This document shows positions 1 to 11,982 of a DNA stretch of 64,000 bases, one piece after another. The number at the start of each line of letters is the position of its first letter. Position 1 is the stretch's first letter. Both the position numbers and the translations under genes were made by a program. This DNA is from Pratylenchus scribneri (Eukaryota > Nematoda > Chromadorea > Rhabditida > Pratylenchidae). Location of the stretch: NCBI GenBank assembly GCA_030063045.1, contig JAQSEB010000004.1, positions 620,001 through 684,000 on the forward strand, read 5' to 3'. The notes under the pieces are model-generated. The model was not told the origin of the DNA and ran no database searches. It saw only the letters and a list, made by a program, of their open reading frames with translations.

Positions 1-1491
1 TCGGAAATGTTGCATCCAATTGTGCAAAGTAAACTGAATCAAAGGCCGGCGAATGAGATTGAATCGGCATGGCAAACGGAAATGAGGGAAAAATTGACAA
101 AAGTGAAGGGTGTTGGAATTGCCACTCAAAATGAGCAATTCCGCAAGGGAATTTTCTCCCAATTACGGACATTCCATCGGGAATTACAAATGCTCAAAGA
201 GGATTTTGTCAATCGCAATTTGGGTACGGACCATTTTTGCCATCTATTCTTTTATTTTACAGAAATTCCCCGTTCCCATACTCCAACAATTGGGGGCGAA
301 TTGCACTCGGATTCAGGCAGTTCCCAGGGCACCGGAATTCGTGATTCACGTCGACTGAGTTCATCGACGGCACTGGGAAAATTGCGATGGATTCAAAGGG
401 GAGGAGCCGAAAGGGAGGAAGGAAAGGGAAAATGCAGCCTTCAAACACAACAGACACTCCAAGACAACACAATTCCCGAGGACACGGCAGCGGAAGAGGA
501 AAATGGAACAAATGCATCACCTTCTGCCGCTGGGCCAAGCAGCAGTCGAGGCGGTGTCAACAAAAGTCCATCGTTGCCATTCAGCAGCATCAGAAGTTCA
601 ATTCGGCACCATCAAAATGTTGGAATGTTCCGAAGTATGAGGAAAAAGACGGCGGCCACCTGCAAATTAGGAGATGTCGAAACTGGAAGAATGGCCGAAA
701 AAGATAATGAAAAAACAGAAGGGCAACAGAAAAGTGGAGAAGAAAGGGGAGGAAGTGTGGAATTGAAGGAAGTTCGAAGGAGCCGATCATTGAAAAGGTT
801 ATTTTGGAAGGGTAATGTATCTAGGATACGCCCCAACATGTTGTTGAGCCAACTTGTCTCCATTACTCATCAAGGACTCAATTAAGTTTGATGTTTTTAG
901 TAAATTAAAGATCAGACTTTTGGCTATACAATGATATTAATTTTATTTAAATTGCTTTAAAATTGATGGAGTTATGCTTGAAAGTCACTGAAATTTTCGC
1001 GAATCCATAGTAAAGGATATTTAAAAAGTTGTTAGGCCATAACTTCAAAAATTTTAACTAATTTAAATTAAATTAATATTATTAGATAGCCGAAAGTCTG
1101 CTCTTTAATTTGATAATTACATCATTAAAATTGGTTCAGTCCTTGTAGTTATTATAATCGATGTCAGTTTGGGGCGTAACGCGTAATGAATCCATCTATC
1201 AATTCATGATGCCTCTTTTTAAGATACAATGCCCCGAGGCCAAGTGAAGATGAAGGAGGCCAACATTCCCAAGACATTATTACGGAACCAACAACGCCCT
1301 CACAAAGTTCCTCTCTGACATTTCAGGAACGACCACGGGGTGAGATATAAAAATAATTTAAATAATTCAATCATTCAATTCATTCTTTCAGTGGTCTCAT
1401 TCTCCACGCCTCGGCACAGTAGCATTTCCCAGACAATCAGTGAGGCCGATTCAGAGGCCGAATTTGCCATTACATCGATTAAACATTTGAT
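1..1491 (+). CDS. Unknown protein, 3' portion (5' end outside window)
   Basis: I do not recognise this protein. An open frame runs from the window edge through residues that look helical and charged (a Glu/Lys-rich stretch ending near RELQMLKEDFVNRN), then into a Ser/Gly/Arg-rich region ending SLKRLFWK near position 811. A likely 39-bp intron lies at 224-262 (GT...TTTTACAG) and keeps the frame. The frame continues past 811 only by reading into a palindromic transposon, so I infer a donor at 812. Two plausible last exons follow, about 1240-1338 (PTTPSQSSSLTFQERPRG) and about 1392-1491 (ending ITSIKHLI, TAA). The acceptor for the first of these is unsure because two AG sites give different frames. 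The ATG at position 7 may be internal. It is convergent with the UNC-13-like gene, with only about 75 bp between the stops. Confidence 0.45.
815..1190. mobile_element. Palindromic MITE-like element, copy 1
   Basis: The two halves are imperfect inverted repeats of each other. The left half has ATACGCCCCAA near 826, CATCAAGGACT near 869 and TTAAAGATCAGACTTT near 905. The right half carries their complements near 1165, 1140 and 1100. The same sequence recurs at about 5140-5495 and 8135-8490. No coding sequence lies inside. It sits in a probable intron of the plus-strand gene. Ends are approximate. Confidence 0.7.
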
Positions 1492-1566
1492 TTAATCATT
1501 TTATTCTTTTAGACTATAAAATAACTTTTTTGAATAAACCGGTTTTATTTTTATCATTGAATGAAT

Positions 1567-4500
1567 TCAATAGGTGGCAGAAAGAGAACGAATAAATTCT
1601 TCGGCCTCTTTGTCCTCTTTCCTAGAAACAAGAACAGCCATAATTGTTGGATTAGTGGCTATAAAATTGGGTGGGATTTGAATTGAATTGTAAAGTAAGA
1701 AAGACTAACCCCTGGATGAAGGATGAGTCAAAACTAGATTGAATTGCTTCAATCCACCACCAGCTGCCCCTTGGGGACTGGCAAAGCCGGGCACTTCGTT
1801 CAAATCGAGAAAGGCTTCTCCAGCAAAATCGTTGGACTAAATAATAAAATTATTCTTAACAAAAGAAGTGAAATTAAAAAAAGGCGGATTTTTATTCTTA
1901 GAAACAGGCGGAATTATTAAAACTTAGTCAACCAGGCGGAATTATTCTAACCAGGCGGAATTATTCTAACCAGGCGGAATTTAAAACTTAGTCAAACAGG
2001 CGGAATTATTAAAACTTAGTCAAACAGGCGGAATTATTAAAACTTAGTCAACCAGGCGGAATTTTTAAAACTTAGTCAAACAGGCGGAATTATTCTAACC
2101 AGGCGGAATTATTAAAACTTAGTCAAACAGGCGGAATTATTAAAACTTAGTCAAACAGGCGGAATTATTAAAACTTAGTCAAACAAGCGGAATTATTAAA
2201 ACTTAGTCAACCAGGCGGAATTATTTAAAACTTAGTCAAACAGGCGAATTTATTCTTAAAACAAGCGTATTCTAACTAAACACGCGGAATTAAATATACG
2301 GGATTATTTATTAAAATATTATGAAAATAATTTATCACAAAAACAAATTCACCTTCAAAAAATCATGGTCCATTATGATGAAATGAACGAGTGCACAATT
2401 TGGAAGGAATTGTGGAACATGACTAAAAAATGAATGAATAAATTAAGAGATGAATTTGAATTGCCAACAATTCGAATGTTTCGCCGAATACAGGATTCAG
2501 GCACATTTGAACCACACGCGTTTTTGCCTTTGGCTGATCTGGGAAATTGCATCGAGGTAACAATTCGATGACAACAAATGGATCACTCAATCCTAATTGA
2601 TGAGGAATATTATTGAATTATTTAATTTTTAACAATTATTCACCATTTGAATCCAACGGAATTAATTGTTTTGCACCGAGCACTGTAAAAATTAAATGGA
2701 AAAAATTATAAGAATTTATAGGGAAAGGACCATCGATGACGAGCAATTCCGAATTTGGATTGAAATAAGCTCGCAAATTCAAAATGCCATATTTACATTC
2801 GGTCACCTTCAAAACACAATCCAAAACAATTAAATTTCACTTCATTAGCCCACTTCGTCTTGCGCTTTGAGCAATTCCCGATAATAGAGTTCAATGAGTT
2901 TTTCTGTAGGCATTTGGTAGAGGGAAATTTGCTCATGGAATCCTTTATATTCCGCTGATTGGGAAAATGATTCGACGGAAATTCCCTTAAATGAAAATTT
3001 TATTTTAATCAAAACATGTATAGTTGGAATGGAAGTAAATTAAAAAATAAAACGCATCATCCTCAAGGCAATTCATTCCAAAATTTATTCCAAGAAAAGA
3101 GGGAAGAATTTAAATATGCGCTATTTAAATTTTCCCCTCTTTTGAGCGGGTTGGAATTGGAATGAAACATTTTGGAGTCTGCCATTGGATTTGGCAATGC
3201 TTTTTAATCAAATTACTGTAGTCTAACAAAGGAATAACGACCTTTCCTTCGGCATGGAAAAAGTCGAGTAGAATGGCCAATGCATCGGTCAATCTGCGAT
3301 AGAAACTTGGCTCTTGGCCAATATTCTCATTGACACATTCTTGGAAAAGTTTGAGGAGCAATTGAATTTGGGAATACATAACACGGGTGAACTGAAATGA
3401 ATGGAAAAATGAAGTGGAATTGGGCGAAATTGAAAACATTGCGATGAAGAAGGCATCGATGGACGAGGGAAAGCTCTGAATCCAACAATTTTATCAATGG
3501 TTTAAGGCATTCATCGGTTTGACATGCGGAAGGACTCCAAACCAAATGGAAAATTGCCTTTTTGTATTGGCCAGTTTGGCGTCGTACAAATTGGCCTTCA
3601 AAAACATAAATGAAGAAATTGTTTGCCCCCTAAACTTGCCAATGAGCAATTCAATTTGTTCAACAATATTTTGACTGCAAATGTCTAATTGTTGTTCAAC
3701 TTGAGTTCGGAAATTCTTCTCCTTTAAAATATCATCAATTCAATACTCAAAATTTCAAATTACCTTTGTTTTTTGCTCATACAATTTGGCCAATTCTTCC
3801 AGCCTCAGTCGATCACTGCATGCTAAATTTCGACGAATTTGTTCACAACTGTTCACCTATTTATTATTCCATTCCATTAATATATTTTGTAACACAAAAT
3901 TGACCATTGCAGCAAATTGGTCAATTTGTTCTGCGCTCAATTGTTCGCCTGCCTTTCCCATTGCTCCACCCCCATCGAATGGACGGCGCATCATTATTTG
4001 ATCGGCAAAATGTTTGCCAACTTTGCAAAGTAATCGTCCAATTCGAACGGTCAATTCTACTCTCAAAAGGAGATTTTCCACCTTTTAAAATGAATAAATT
4101 ATGGAATCCAAACAAAAATCAACTTTTAATCTCTCCCAAACATAGAGCAATTGTTCAATAATATGGCACGTGTCCATTGCCGAAACAGTTTGGCGCATAT
4201 CCGCATTGGTCAACACAATGATTGGACTTTGTGCATCCATGTTAAGGGAAAGATCCACTCGAGCGAATGCTTTCACTGAATTTATAATTATAATTTTCAT
4301 TCGCTTCAATTTGGTGGTAGAGGACAATTGAGTACTCATCACTAAATGTATTCCAAGAAGTGGCAAAAATTTTTATGAATTTCACCTTTTTAATTTTATT
4401 ATTCGTCTTTGTGTATAATAAACTCGAATTTTTTGAAGAAAAGTAGAACAATCACTTTAATTATTATTTTACAAATTATATTCCACTTTTTAGAAAGCAT

Positions 4501-7500
4501 TTAGGACTTTCAAATAGCATATCGCCTTCTTGAATTGATTGCTTTCTTGTTGAGCTATGACAAAAAGAGCGGTACAGGTACTCAATCGTCCTGTTTCGAC
4601 ATCAATTTGCCAACTCCATTTTCAACCCACCCAATGCCAATTCCAACCATCGTTGAATTGCCCTGTCAAAATGTTCCGTCCAATTCAACTGTTCCATTCT
4701 ATAATAATTTGGCCTTTTTGCGCCAATTCGATAGCCGGCAAATTCATTCATTGCCAAATGAATTTGCAGAATTCCCAACAATTGTAGATCGCCATTCTGG
4801 GAATTGTTGTTCAGATGGCAAATTTGCATTATGGCACGCAAATCGCCCCTCTTTTCGCTCATCATTTCACTGATTATATGCTCATGAAGAAGTGCATCAA
4901 AAGTGGAATATGAAATGTCGGCATAGTCCAATTCGGGCATTTCTCTACGAAATGCTGCTTCAAATTTGCCGGACCTTTCCAATGTGGCATTCAATGCATG
5001 GAATAATAAATTTAATTCGCCAATTCCATCAATGGATTTGTTTGCTTGGGCTTTGGCATCGATGTTGTCGAGAATTGTTTCAAAATGGACTCGGGCACTG
5101 GATGCCTGAATTTATTCCCATAAAATTATAATGATAATCTCAAATTGTTGCTGTTTATAATAATTCATCAAGGACAGAACCTATTTTAATGATTTTGGTG
5201 CAAAATTAAAGAATAGACTTTTGGCTATCAAAAGATATAAAATTTTATTTAAATGGCTCAAATATTATGAAACTTTGCACACAAAAAACCATAGATAATT
5301 TCTTTGATCCATAGTAAAGATCATTTGAAATGTTTTTTAAGCACATTCAAATAATTTTGAACCAATATAAATAAAATAAATATAATTTAATAGAAAAGAA
5401 TCTTCTCTTTAATTTGATAATAAAATCATCCAAAATTGGTTAAATCTTTGATTAATAATTTATTATAAATGGCAACGCTGCTCTATTCAAATTGAATTAT
5501 ACCAGCAATTCGCGCATTTCAACAATAAATGATTTCTGATGACCGGGCACCAAATGTGCAAAGACGGGACTTTCGCGAACAAGCCGAAAGCAACGAAGCA
5601 TTTCCCCGAATGATTCAAGTTCAGTTCGTTTTGGTGAAGGCGAACGCCGTCTGGAACTTCCGCCACGTGTCCGAATCCGGAGTCGATGTTTCAGAATGGC
5701 GGCACGACAAAATTCGGCGAATTGGAGCAAAGAATCGGCCAAAACATATTCTTCGTCCTTTCCCAATGAAAATTATTCACAAAAATTTTTTACTTACCTT
5801 ATCCAATTCCATTGGCTTCCTAAAAACATTAACAATATATAATTTTAAAAAAAATAAATGTGTAATTTACCATTTTGAAATGAGTCGGGCAAATGTGTCA
5901 TAAAGGAGTTCAAAGGAAATGCCCATCCCAATCATTTGGAAATAGGAAAGCCATTGGCTAATAATATTATAATTTGAATTATTTTTTGGGTTACCAACCA
6001 CATCATTTGATGCAATTCGCTCAAATCACTTTGTATGGCGTGTTGGTGCAAAATGAGCAAAGCTTCGTCGGGGAGTTGACCACGAAAAATGGAGACCGGT
6101 TCACCCCTTCGGCCAATTTCATAAAGGGCCAATTGCCTAATCAAATCTTTGTGCTGTTGAACATCAACCAAGCCTTCATCCTCCAAAAAGATGAAATCCT
6201 CATTTCGATGGTCTTCCGTACTCGACAGACGATGTTCCTCCCGAGTACTAAAATGAATATTGCTTTGAATTTATTCATTTTTATTTAAACCTAAGCCAAA
6301 GTTTCAGCTGAATTTGGCCGCTAACTTCCGATTTGTCTGATCTCTTTTCCAATTTAAACCATTGCTCAATGCCAGCCGAGGGAATGTCCCTCAATGGGAA
6401 TGTGACTGATCCTGAAGGCAATTGAAAATATTCTATTCTCAATGATGACTGTAGAGAATTTTTCAGTAACGTACATTTCAATTCCTCTGGGGTTTTCTTT
6501 TGTTTATAGTTAAGCGTGACAATAGTCAATTCGGAAAAATTGATATACCATTTTAAAGTTCAGAGTATTCTCTACAATTTAGCATTCTCTGACATGAATA
6601 CAAGCCAAAGAAAATTACATGCCTTTAAATTTAGTATCGAATTTTGGAGGAAAAACCGTTTTTTCTCAGCGTGTTTTTAATTATCAACCAGGCGGAATTA
6701 TTTAAAACATAGTCAACCAGGCGAAATTATTTAAAACTTAGTCAACCAGGCGGAATTATTTAAAACTTAGTCAAACAGGCGGTATTATTTAAAACTTAGT
6801 CAACCAGGCGGAATTATTTAAAACTTAGTCAAACAGGCGGAATTATTTAAAACTTAGTCAACCAGGCGGAATTATTTAAAACTTAGTCAAACAGGCGGAA
6901 TTATTTAAAACTTAGTCAAACAGGCGGAATTATTTAAAACTTAGTCAACCAGGCGGAATTATTTAAAACTTAGTCAAACAGGCGGAATTATTTAAAACTT
7001 AGTCAAACAGGCGGAATTATTTAAAACTTAGTCAACCAGGCGGAATTATTTAAAACTTAGTCAAACAGGCGGAATTATTTAAAACATAGTCAACCAGGCG
7101 AAATTATTTAAAACTTATTCAAACAGGCGGAATTATTTAAAACTTAGTCAAACAGGCGGAATTATTTAAAACTTAGTCAACCAGGCGGAATTATTTAAAA
7201 CTTAGTCAAACAGGCGGAATTATTTAAAACTTAGTCAACCAGGCGGAATTATTTAAAACTTAGTCAAACAGGCGGAATTATTTAAAACTTAGTCAAACAG
7301 GCGGAATTATTTAAAACATAGTCAACCAGGCGGAATTATTTAAAACTTAGTCAACCAGGCGGAATTATTTAAAACTTAGTCAAACAGGCGGAATTATTTA
7401 AAACTTAGTCAACCAGGCGGAATTATTTAAAACTTAGTCAAACAGGCGGAATTATTTAAAACTTATTAGTCAACCAGGCGGAATTAAGAATTGCCTTCCT

Positions 7501-9386
7501 TATTGATCTATTGCCAAAAGTATGACCCAGGTACTGAAATACTCTACTAATGTTTTGCATTTATTATGTTACCGAGGAAATCATCGACCAAATCGCCCGT
7601 TGAACTCCGTGCACTCTGCGTCACTTCCTTAAAGTATCGGCCCAATCCCTTAAGGCCTTGGACTTGATTTAGTGAGGTGACCACATCCATCACACTTCGA
7701 TTCTCTATAATTGGATTATTTACATATTTTTCGTGGCCATTTTGTTGTCCTCACCGTCATCATGATCCCTTCAAAAAGAATTAATAATTTCCACCAAATT
7801 TATACCCCAAATCCAACCAAATATCCAAATGGAATCGATCTGTCACTTCACCGACCACAAATTGGAATTTTTCATTCCATTTTGGGTTCAACGTTTTCCT
7901 TTGCACCGATGATGCCTTAATTATTCTGGCCGGAATTCCATCGTCCGTTTCGAAGGCTGCTTCCATCTTTTCCCGCCTTGTGCCACCTTTACGTCGGAAT
8001 GACCCACTAAAACGTTGGAGCACATTTTTATGGTGCGGTTTGTTTTCATTTCCTCCATCATTTGTAGTGACATTAGTGTCCCCCGAATGATGATGATCCT
8101 TCAAATTTGGTCAAATAATTTGCATTATATGGAAAAGGCATACCCAACATGGCACCGTTTATACATAATAACTCATCAAAGAAGCTATTTTGCTAATTTT
8201 AGTATCAAATTCAAGAGCAGACTTTTGACTATCCAATGATATTAAATTTTATTTAAATTGATTCATATTTGATGAAATTATGCCATTTTAACTTTATAAA
8301 ATGACCTCTAAATTTTCTATGGTTTTTTTTTGGCATAATTTCATCAATTTTTGACTAGTTTAAATAAAATTTATATCATTAGATAGCCAACAGTCTCTTC
8401 TTTAATCCGATACTAAAATCATTAAAATATATTCAATCCTTTATGGGTTATAAACGGCCCAAATTGGGCTGTTCCCAAATGGAAAATTGTACTACTTCTG
8501 ATGTTGTTTGATGATGATCCTCCTCATGGGTTTTATTTGTTCTCAATGTTGCCGGAATTATGCCAAGCATCACAAATGGATCCGAAAATCCATCGCTTCA
8601 ATTACCGTAATATAATATTAAATTTGTCTCTTCCCCCATTTACATGTCTTTGGCAATTAAATCCCTTGCCTCCAGCAAAAGCACATTCAACAATAGAATC
8701 GGCGGCTTCTAATAATTTTCTCAAAAATGTTCATATTCCATTATGTCCACACCTCTCTTTTGGCCTTTTCCATCAACATTTGATGTGTCCTATCATCCAC
8801 TTGAAATGCCGATTTTGCGTATCGAATCAATTGTTCATCGCTGGTGCCCTGTTGATCTCGTCCAATTTTATGCAAAATTGTGTACAATGTTTCAAGGTAA
8901 AGGTCCTTAAATTTGCATAGTAACAAAGTTTTGAACCTCTTCTCATACATTTGTGTGTTTTTGTTGATCTTCTGCTCTTTGCCTGGGTGGTGGCTTCAAC
9001 GAAAATTGACTGAATCTTTCGGATAATTGTTGTTTATTGCTGCTTTTTCTCGTCAATTCGCTTTTTCCCTCCAAATCCGCCGTTCTATTCGGGTATTTAT
9101 CCGGCAATATTTCCACCAAATCCGCATCCATGTCACCGCCTAGCCTTTCGAAGAAATATCCATCCGAACTTTGGACACTTTAAATGGATTATTTTGGGAA
9201 TTTATCAATGAATTCTTCGAACATTTTTCTCCTTTCCCTGACTCGATTTGCACTTTCTTCCTCATCATCAAAGGAGGAAAATTCGCGTGAAACTTGTCGG
9301 ATATAGCCCGCAGCCCGGTTGATTTGGCCACGGGCCCAGCTTTGAATTTTATTGACCGATTGAATATTCACGTTCATTTGATTCAT
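1567..9386 (-). CDS. UNC-13 family protein, BAIAP3/Munc13-4 type (C2-MUN-C2)
   Basis: This is a vesicle-priming protein of the Munc13-4/BAIAP3 branch. Family members bridge vesicle and plasma membranes and open syntaxin for SNARE assembly. Many exons on the minus strand can be ordered. The ATG is at 9386. A second exon contains [11 protein letters not shown] motif [14 protein letters not shown] lies near 8890. C2A includes [12 protein letters not shown] near 7880, then [17 protein letters not shown] and DDFLG near 7600, then a WFKLEKRSD exon near 6350. MUN-domain exons follow from 6186 to 3125, including [19 protein letters not shown] and [21 protein letters not shown]2B runs from about 2820 ([11 protein letters not shown]) through [17 protein letters not shown] near 2500 to the stop at 1567. 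The end [12 protein letters not shown] resembles family C-termini. Introns hold two minisatellite arrays and two MITEs. A classical UNC-13 is less likely because there is no C1 or calmodulin-binding region. Confidence 0.85.
1881..2292 (+). repeat. GGCGGAATTAT-core minisatellite, array 1
   Basis: About 14-15 tandem units share the core CAGGCGGAATTAT. Spacers alternate between a longer type ending ACTTAGTCAACCA or ACTTAGTCAAACA (28-bp unit) and a short type TCTAACCA (about 19-bp unit). The array lies in an intron of the UNC-13-like gene between C2B exons. Confidence 0.9.
5140..5495. mobile_element. Palindromic MITE-like element, copy 2
   Basis: This copy has the same left-half motifs as copy 1: TTCATCAAGGACAGAAC near 5166, AATTAAAGAATAGACTTTT near 5205 and TTTTATTTAAAT near 5240. 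Complementary right-half motifs end near 5450. The outer arms contain TTTATAATA near 5155 and its complement near 5460. It lies between exons of the UNC-13-like gene. Boundaries are approximate. Confidence 0.65.
6685..7486 (+). repeat. GGCGGAATTAT-core minisatellite, array 2
   Basis: About 27 near-perfect 29-bp units are present: the core GGCGGAATTAT followed by TTAAAACTTAGTCAACCA or TTAAAACTTAGTCAAACA. The two spacer variants (CAACCA and CAAACA) are interspersed. A rarer variant with ACATAGTC recurs at about 6707, 7085 and 7315, which suggests block duplication inside the array. It is intronic, between the C2A exons of the UNC-13-like gene. Confidence 0.95.
8135..8490. mobile_element. Palindromic MITE-like element, copy 3
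   Basis: This is the best-preserved palindrome of the three. CCGTTTATA near 8155 pairs with TATAAACGG near 8449. ACTCATCAAAG lies near 8170. GACTTTTGACTATCCAATGA near 8219 pairs with the complement near 8380. GATGAAATTATGCCA near 8271 pairs with TGGCATAATTTCATC near 8330, leaving a short central loop. It is intronic in the UNC-13-like gene. Nothing in it is coding. Confidence 0.75.
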
Positions 9387-11666
9387 TTGATGAAAGAATT
9401 AAAATTGCCAGTCACATTCTAGGCAATGTTGAGGAGAGCTAAAATTGGTGATGTAAATCCACCCTTTTTAAGCTTTTTTAAAGGATTAAAAATTTGTGCC
9501 AAAAAGCGTCAATTGAGAAAGAAAGAAGCCAATTCAAAGTCAAATTTGGATTAAAATATCGTAAAAATAAAATAATAATGATGAATGAATGCCAAGATGG
9601 TATTTTGCAAAAATGGAATGAATTGACGCAAACAAAAATGAGCAAAATTGGCCCCAAGAGCTTAATTAGAGGAGTTGTGGTTGGACATTGGCGGCACGGT
9701 AATATGCAAATTGGGTTAATGGCGCATATAATGAGTGGTTGGAAAAAGACAAAAAATGAATGAAGAGATGAATAATATTTGCAAAAAATGCGCAATTTCA
9801 CAATGTAAAATTGGGGAATCCTGGAGGGCAATTTCTGTCGTCAGCCTCCCAATTTTGGCTAATATTTTGAGGCACACAAATGCCAGTGCCGTTATGCACC
9901 CAACCCCATTTTGGCACATCCATCCATCTATCCTTCCGGCGACGGGAACAAGAATGGAATTGGGAACGCCTCTTTTGGCCCCTATTTCATGGCCATCCTT
10001 CTTCTTTTCACCCGTCACCGCTTTCGGGAAATATTTGTGGTGGAGGGGGGAGGGCGGCGGCCAAAAATAATTCATTTTATGCGCTCGGACCCACCGACCG
10101 GCCAACCAGCCAATTCCCTTCTCGCCGCCTCGCTTTCGGCTTTTTGCTTCCTCTGCTTTTGCTTTTCCTCTCTTCTTTCAATTGGGCCATTCATCCCAAA
10201 AAACGGCGAAATGAATTCCTCGTCGGTCAGCAGCGGCGGGTAAAAAACAACCCCATAAACGTTGAGGGCCATAAATTTGTGGAATTACTAATTTGGGTGT
10301 CTAGACGGGCATTTTTAAGATGGCAGAAATTTTTTAGGAAATTGGAATTGCCCAAATTCTGCATTGTTATTTTATGAAAAATTGGCCGTAGATTTATTCA
10401 TTTTCTGTCCTCAGATGGCCAGAAATGACCCAAGGGAATTTTTGACTGACTTTGAGTCCAAAATTGGGCCAAGCTGAAGATTTATGCTTGAAGCCAAAAT
10501 GAATGGAAAAATGGGAAAATGAGGAGAAAAGGGGAAAGTTGACTCCATGGCAGATAAGCGCCCAAAAAGGAGTTGGGGGGAAGAAAGGGAAAAGGGGGAG
10601 GGGGGGGTAAGCCTCGGCCAACTGGCAGATAAATTCGAGAACAATTAGAATGTGCCATCGACGCCGCCGCCACCGCAACCATGAAAGAGTCCCCCCAGTG
10701 CCGATGCCGAGCAGCAGCACAGCTCAGCCATGACCGGCTATGGGGCTGGGCCAAACAAGAGCGCCTGGGGCAGCCGTAGAGCAGCATGGGGAGGGAAAGT
10801 GGGCGGCTGACGCATTTTGTGGGATTGGTCGAGAGCGAAAGGGAAATTGTGACAAGAGAAAGGGAGGCGAGGAGATGGATGAATGGAAGGGGGAAGGGGT
10901 GCTGAGAAGGGCTTCAGCTGGGAATATGGAATGGACGGCGCTTGGCAAAAAGGCCAACGGAGTCCCTAACGCCATAAAGGGTATGGCCAATGCCAACCAC
11001 AAACAGTCCACATTGCCCCTCCCCACCCCCACCCCCACCAACCCCAAATGCCCAGCACCGGTCTTTGCGTGTTGAAGCCGAGTTAATGTTGGAGGAGGAG
11101 GCAAATGAGATTTTGAGACGCCAGCCAGTGTTTGTTGGCCAACGGGAATGGGCCATTGGATCGGTGAATGGCTGGGGAGAGGGATGGGAAAGGAGTCGAG
11201 GGAATGAGCCGCAAAAATGGCGAAAATGGATATGAAATGGAGAAACGGGAAAATTAAAGGAAAGAAGGGAGGAGATAATAGGTTGGGTGCTGGGTGGTCA
11301 CCGATATTGTAGTACAAAAAACTGCCTATTTACGACTTATTATGATTTATGAGATGATAGTAGTCCCAAAAAATTTTGCAAAAAAGGGCTTTCTGCTGTG
11401 GTGTTGAGCACGAATTTGGCATATACTTGGTAACTGCAATTTTTCGGAAAGAATTAATTCACACTATTTTCCGGAAAGTTTTAATCTGCCTGCCTGTTTT
11501 CCAGAAAATTTTATGAACAATTTTTGGGATCTCATTCAATTCATAGAGAAAGCTTGAACAATTTAAACACCAAAGACCAAATATTGAATACAAAATTTTC
11601 ATGTTAAATAGAATTTATTTTGAGTAAAGATTTAAATGGAAATTGAGAAGAATGTGTATTATTTCA
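9387..11666. other. Intergenic / upstream of UNC-13-like gene
   Basis: I find no supportable gene. The segment 9850-11300 is GC-richer, with C- and G-runs (for example 10595-10610 and 11020-11045), and gives several long but compositionally biased open frames on both strands that look accidental. Near 11430-11515 there are isolated copies of a TTCCGGAAAG motif that forms a tandem array at 44.5 kb. It could hold promoter or first noncoding exons of the UNC-13-like gene. Confidence 0.5.
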
Positions 11667-11858
11667 TCATTTTGAGCCGTCTTTCTTCGTTTGCTTCGTC
11701 TTTTCCATGCATTGTTTAAGCATTTTCATCTCAACTTGGCATTTCCTCCAATCTCGGATGTCACCTTCGCTCATGCATTCTGACAAACTTAAATGTGCTT
11801 GCCAGCAACCATTTGCCTTTAACATTTGCTCAACCGGGTCTTGTTCCTCATCGGCCAT
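11667..11858 (-). CDS. coa4: COA4-like twin CX9C mitochondrial protein
   Basis: This is an intronless 63-residue protein. It begins MADEEQDPVEQMLKANGCW and has two CX9C motifs: C18 to C28 (within GCWQAHLSLSEC) and the pair within KCQVEMKMLKQCM. The order DPVEQML, GC, ECM, DWRKCQ matches COA4 (CHCHD8/CMC3), a twin-CX9C protein of the mitochondrial intermembrane space needed for cytochrome c oxidase assembly. These proteins are imported and oxidised by the MIA40 pathway, and no N-terminal presequence is seen, which fits. The tail is lysine-rich. It lies only about 120 bp upstream of nothing else coding on its 3' side and about 125 bp from the stop-proximal F-box gene on the same strand, so co-transcription with that gene is possible. 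Another small CHCH protein is the main alternative. Confidence 0.85.
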   Translation of the reverse strand: MADEEQDPVEQMLKANGCWQAHLSLSECMSEGDIRDWRKCQVEMKMLKQCMEKTKQTKKDGSK

Positions 11859-11982
11859 TTTCTTATGGATAAAAATTGAGAAATGAAATAAAAATAGGAA
11901 AAATAAAAATGAATGAAATCATTTTGATTTAGATAATCAAATACAATTTTAAACAAAAGCAAATTTATCCAAATAAATCATT

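Noticed and set aside
1881..7486. GGCGGAATTAT arrays as a CRISPR array
   Set aside because: The regular core-spacer look is superficial. The core is only about 12 bp, spacers are a few recurring types and not unique, and the arrays lie in introns of a eukaryotic genome.
9494..9763. Plus-strand 89-codon frame upstream of the UNC-13-like start
   Set aside because: No features and no neighbours to splice with. Lies in the probable promoter region.
10394..11317. Long overlapping frames on both strands at 10.4-11.3 kb
   Set aside because: They arise from a GC-richer, purine/pyrimidine-skewed tract. Translations are Pro/Phe/Ser or Gly/Lys biased with no domain and no connected exons.
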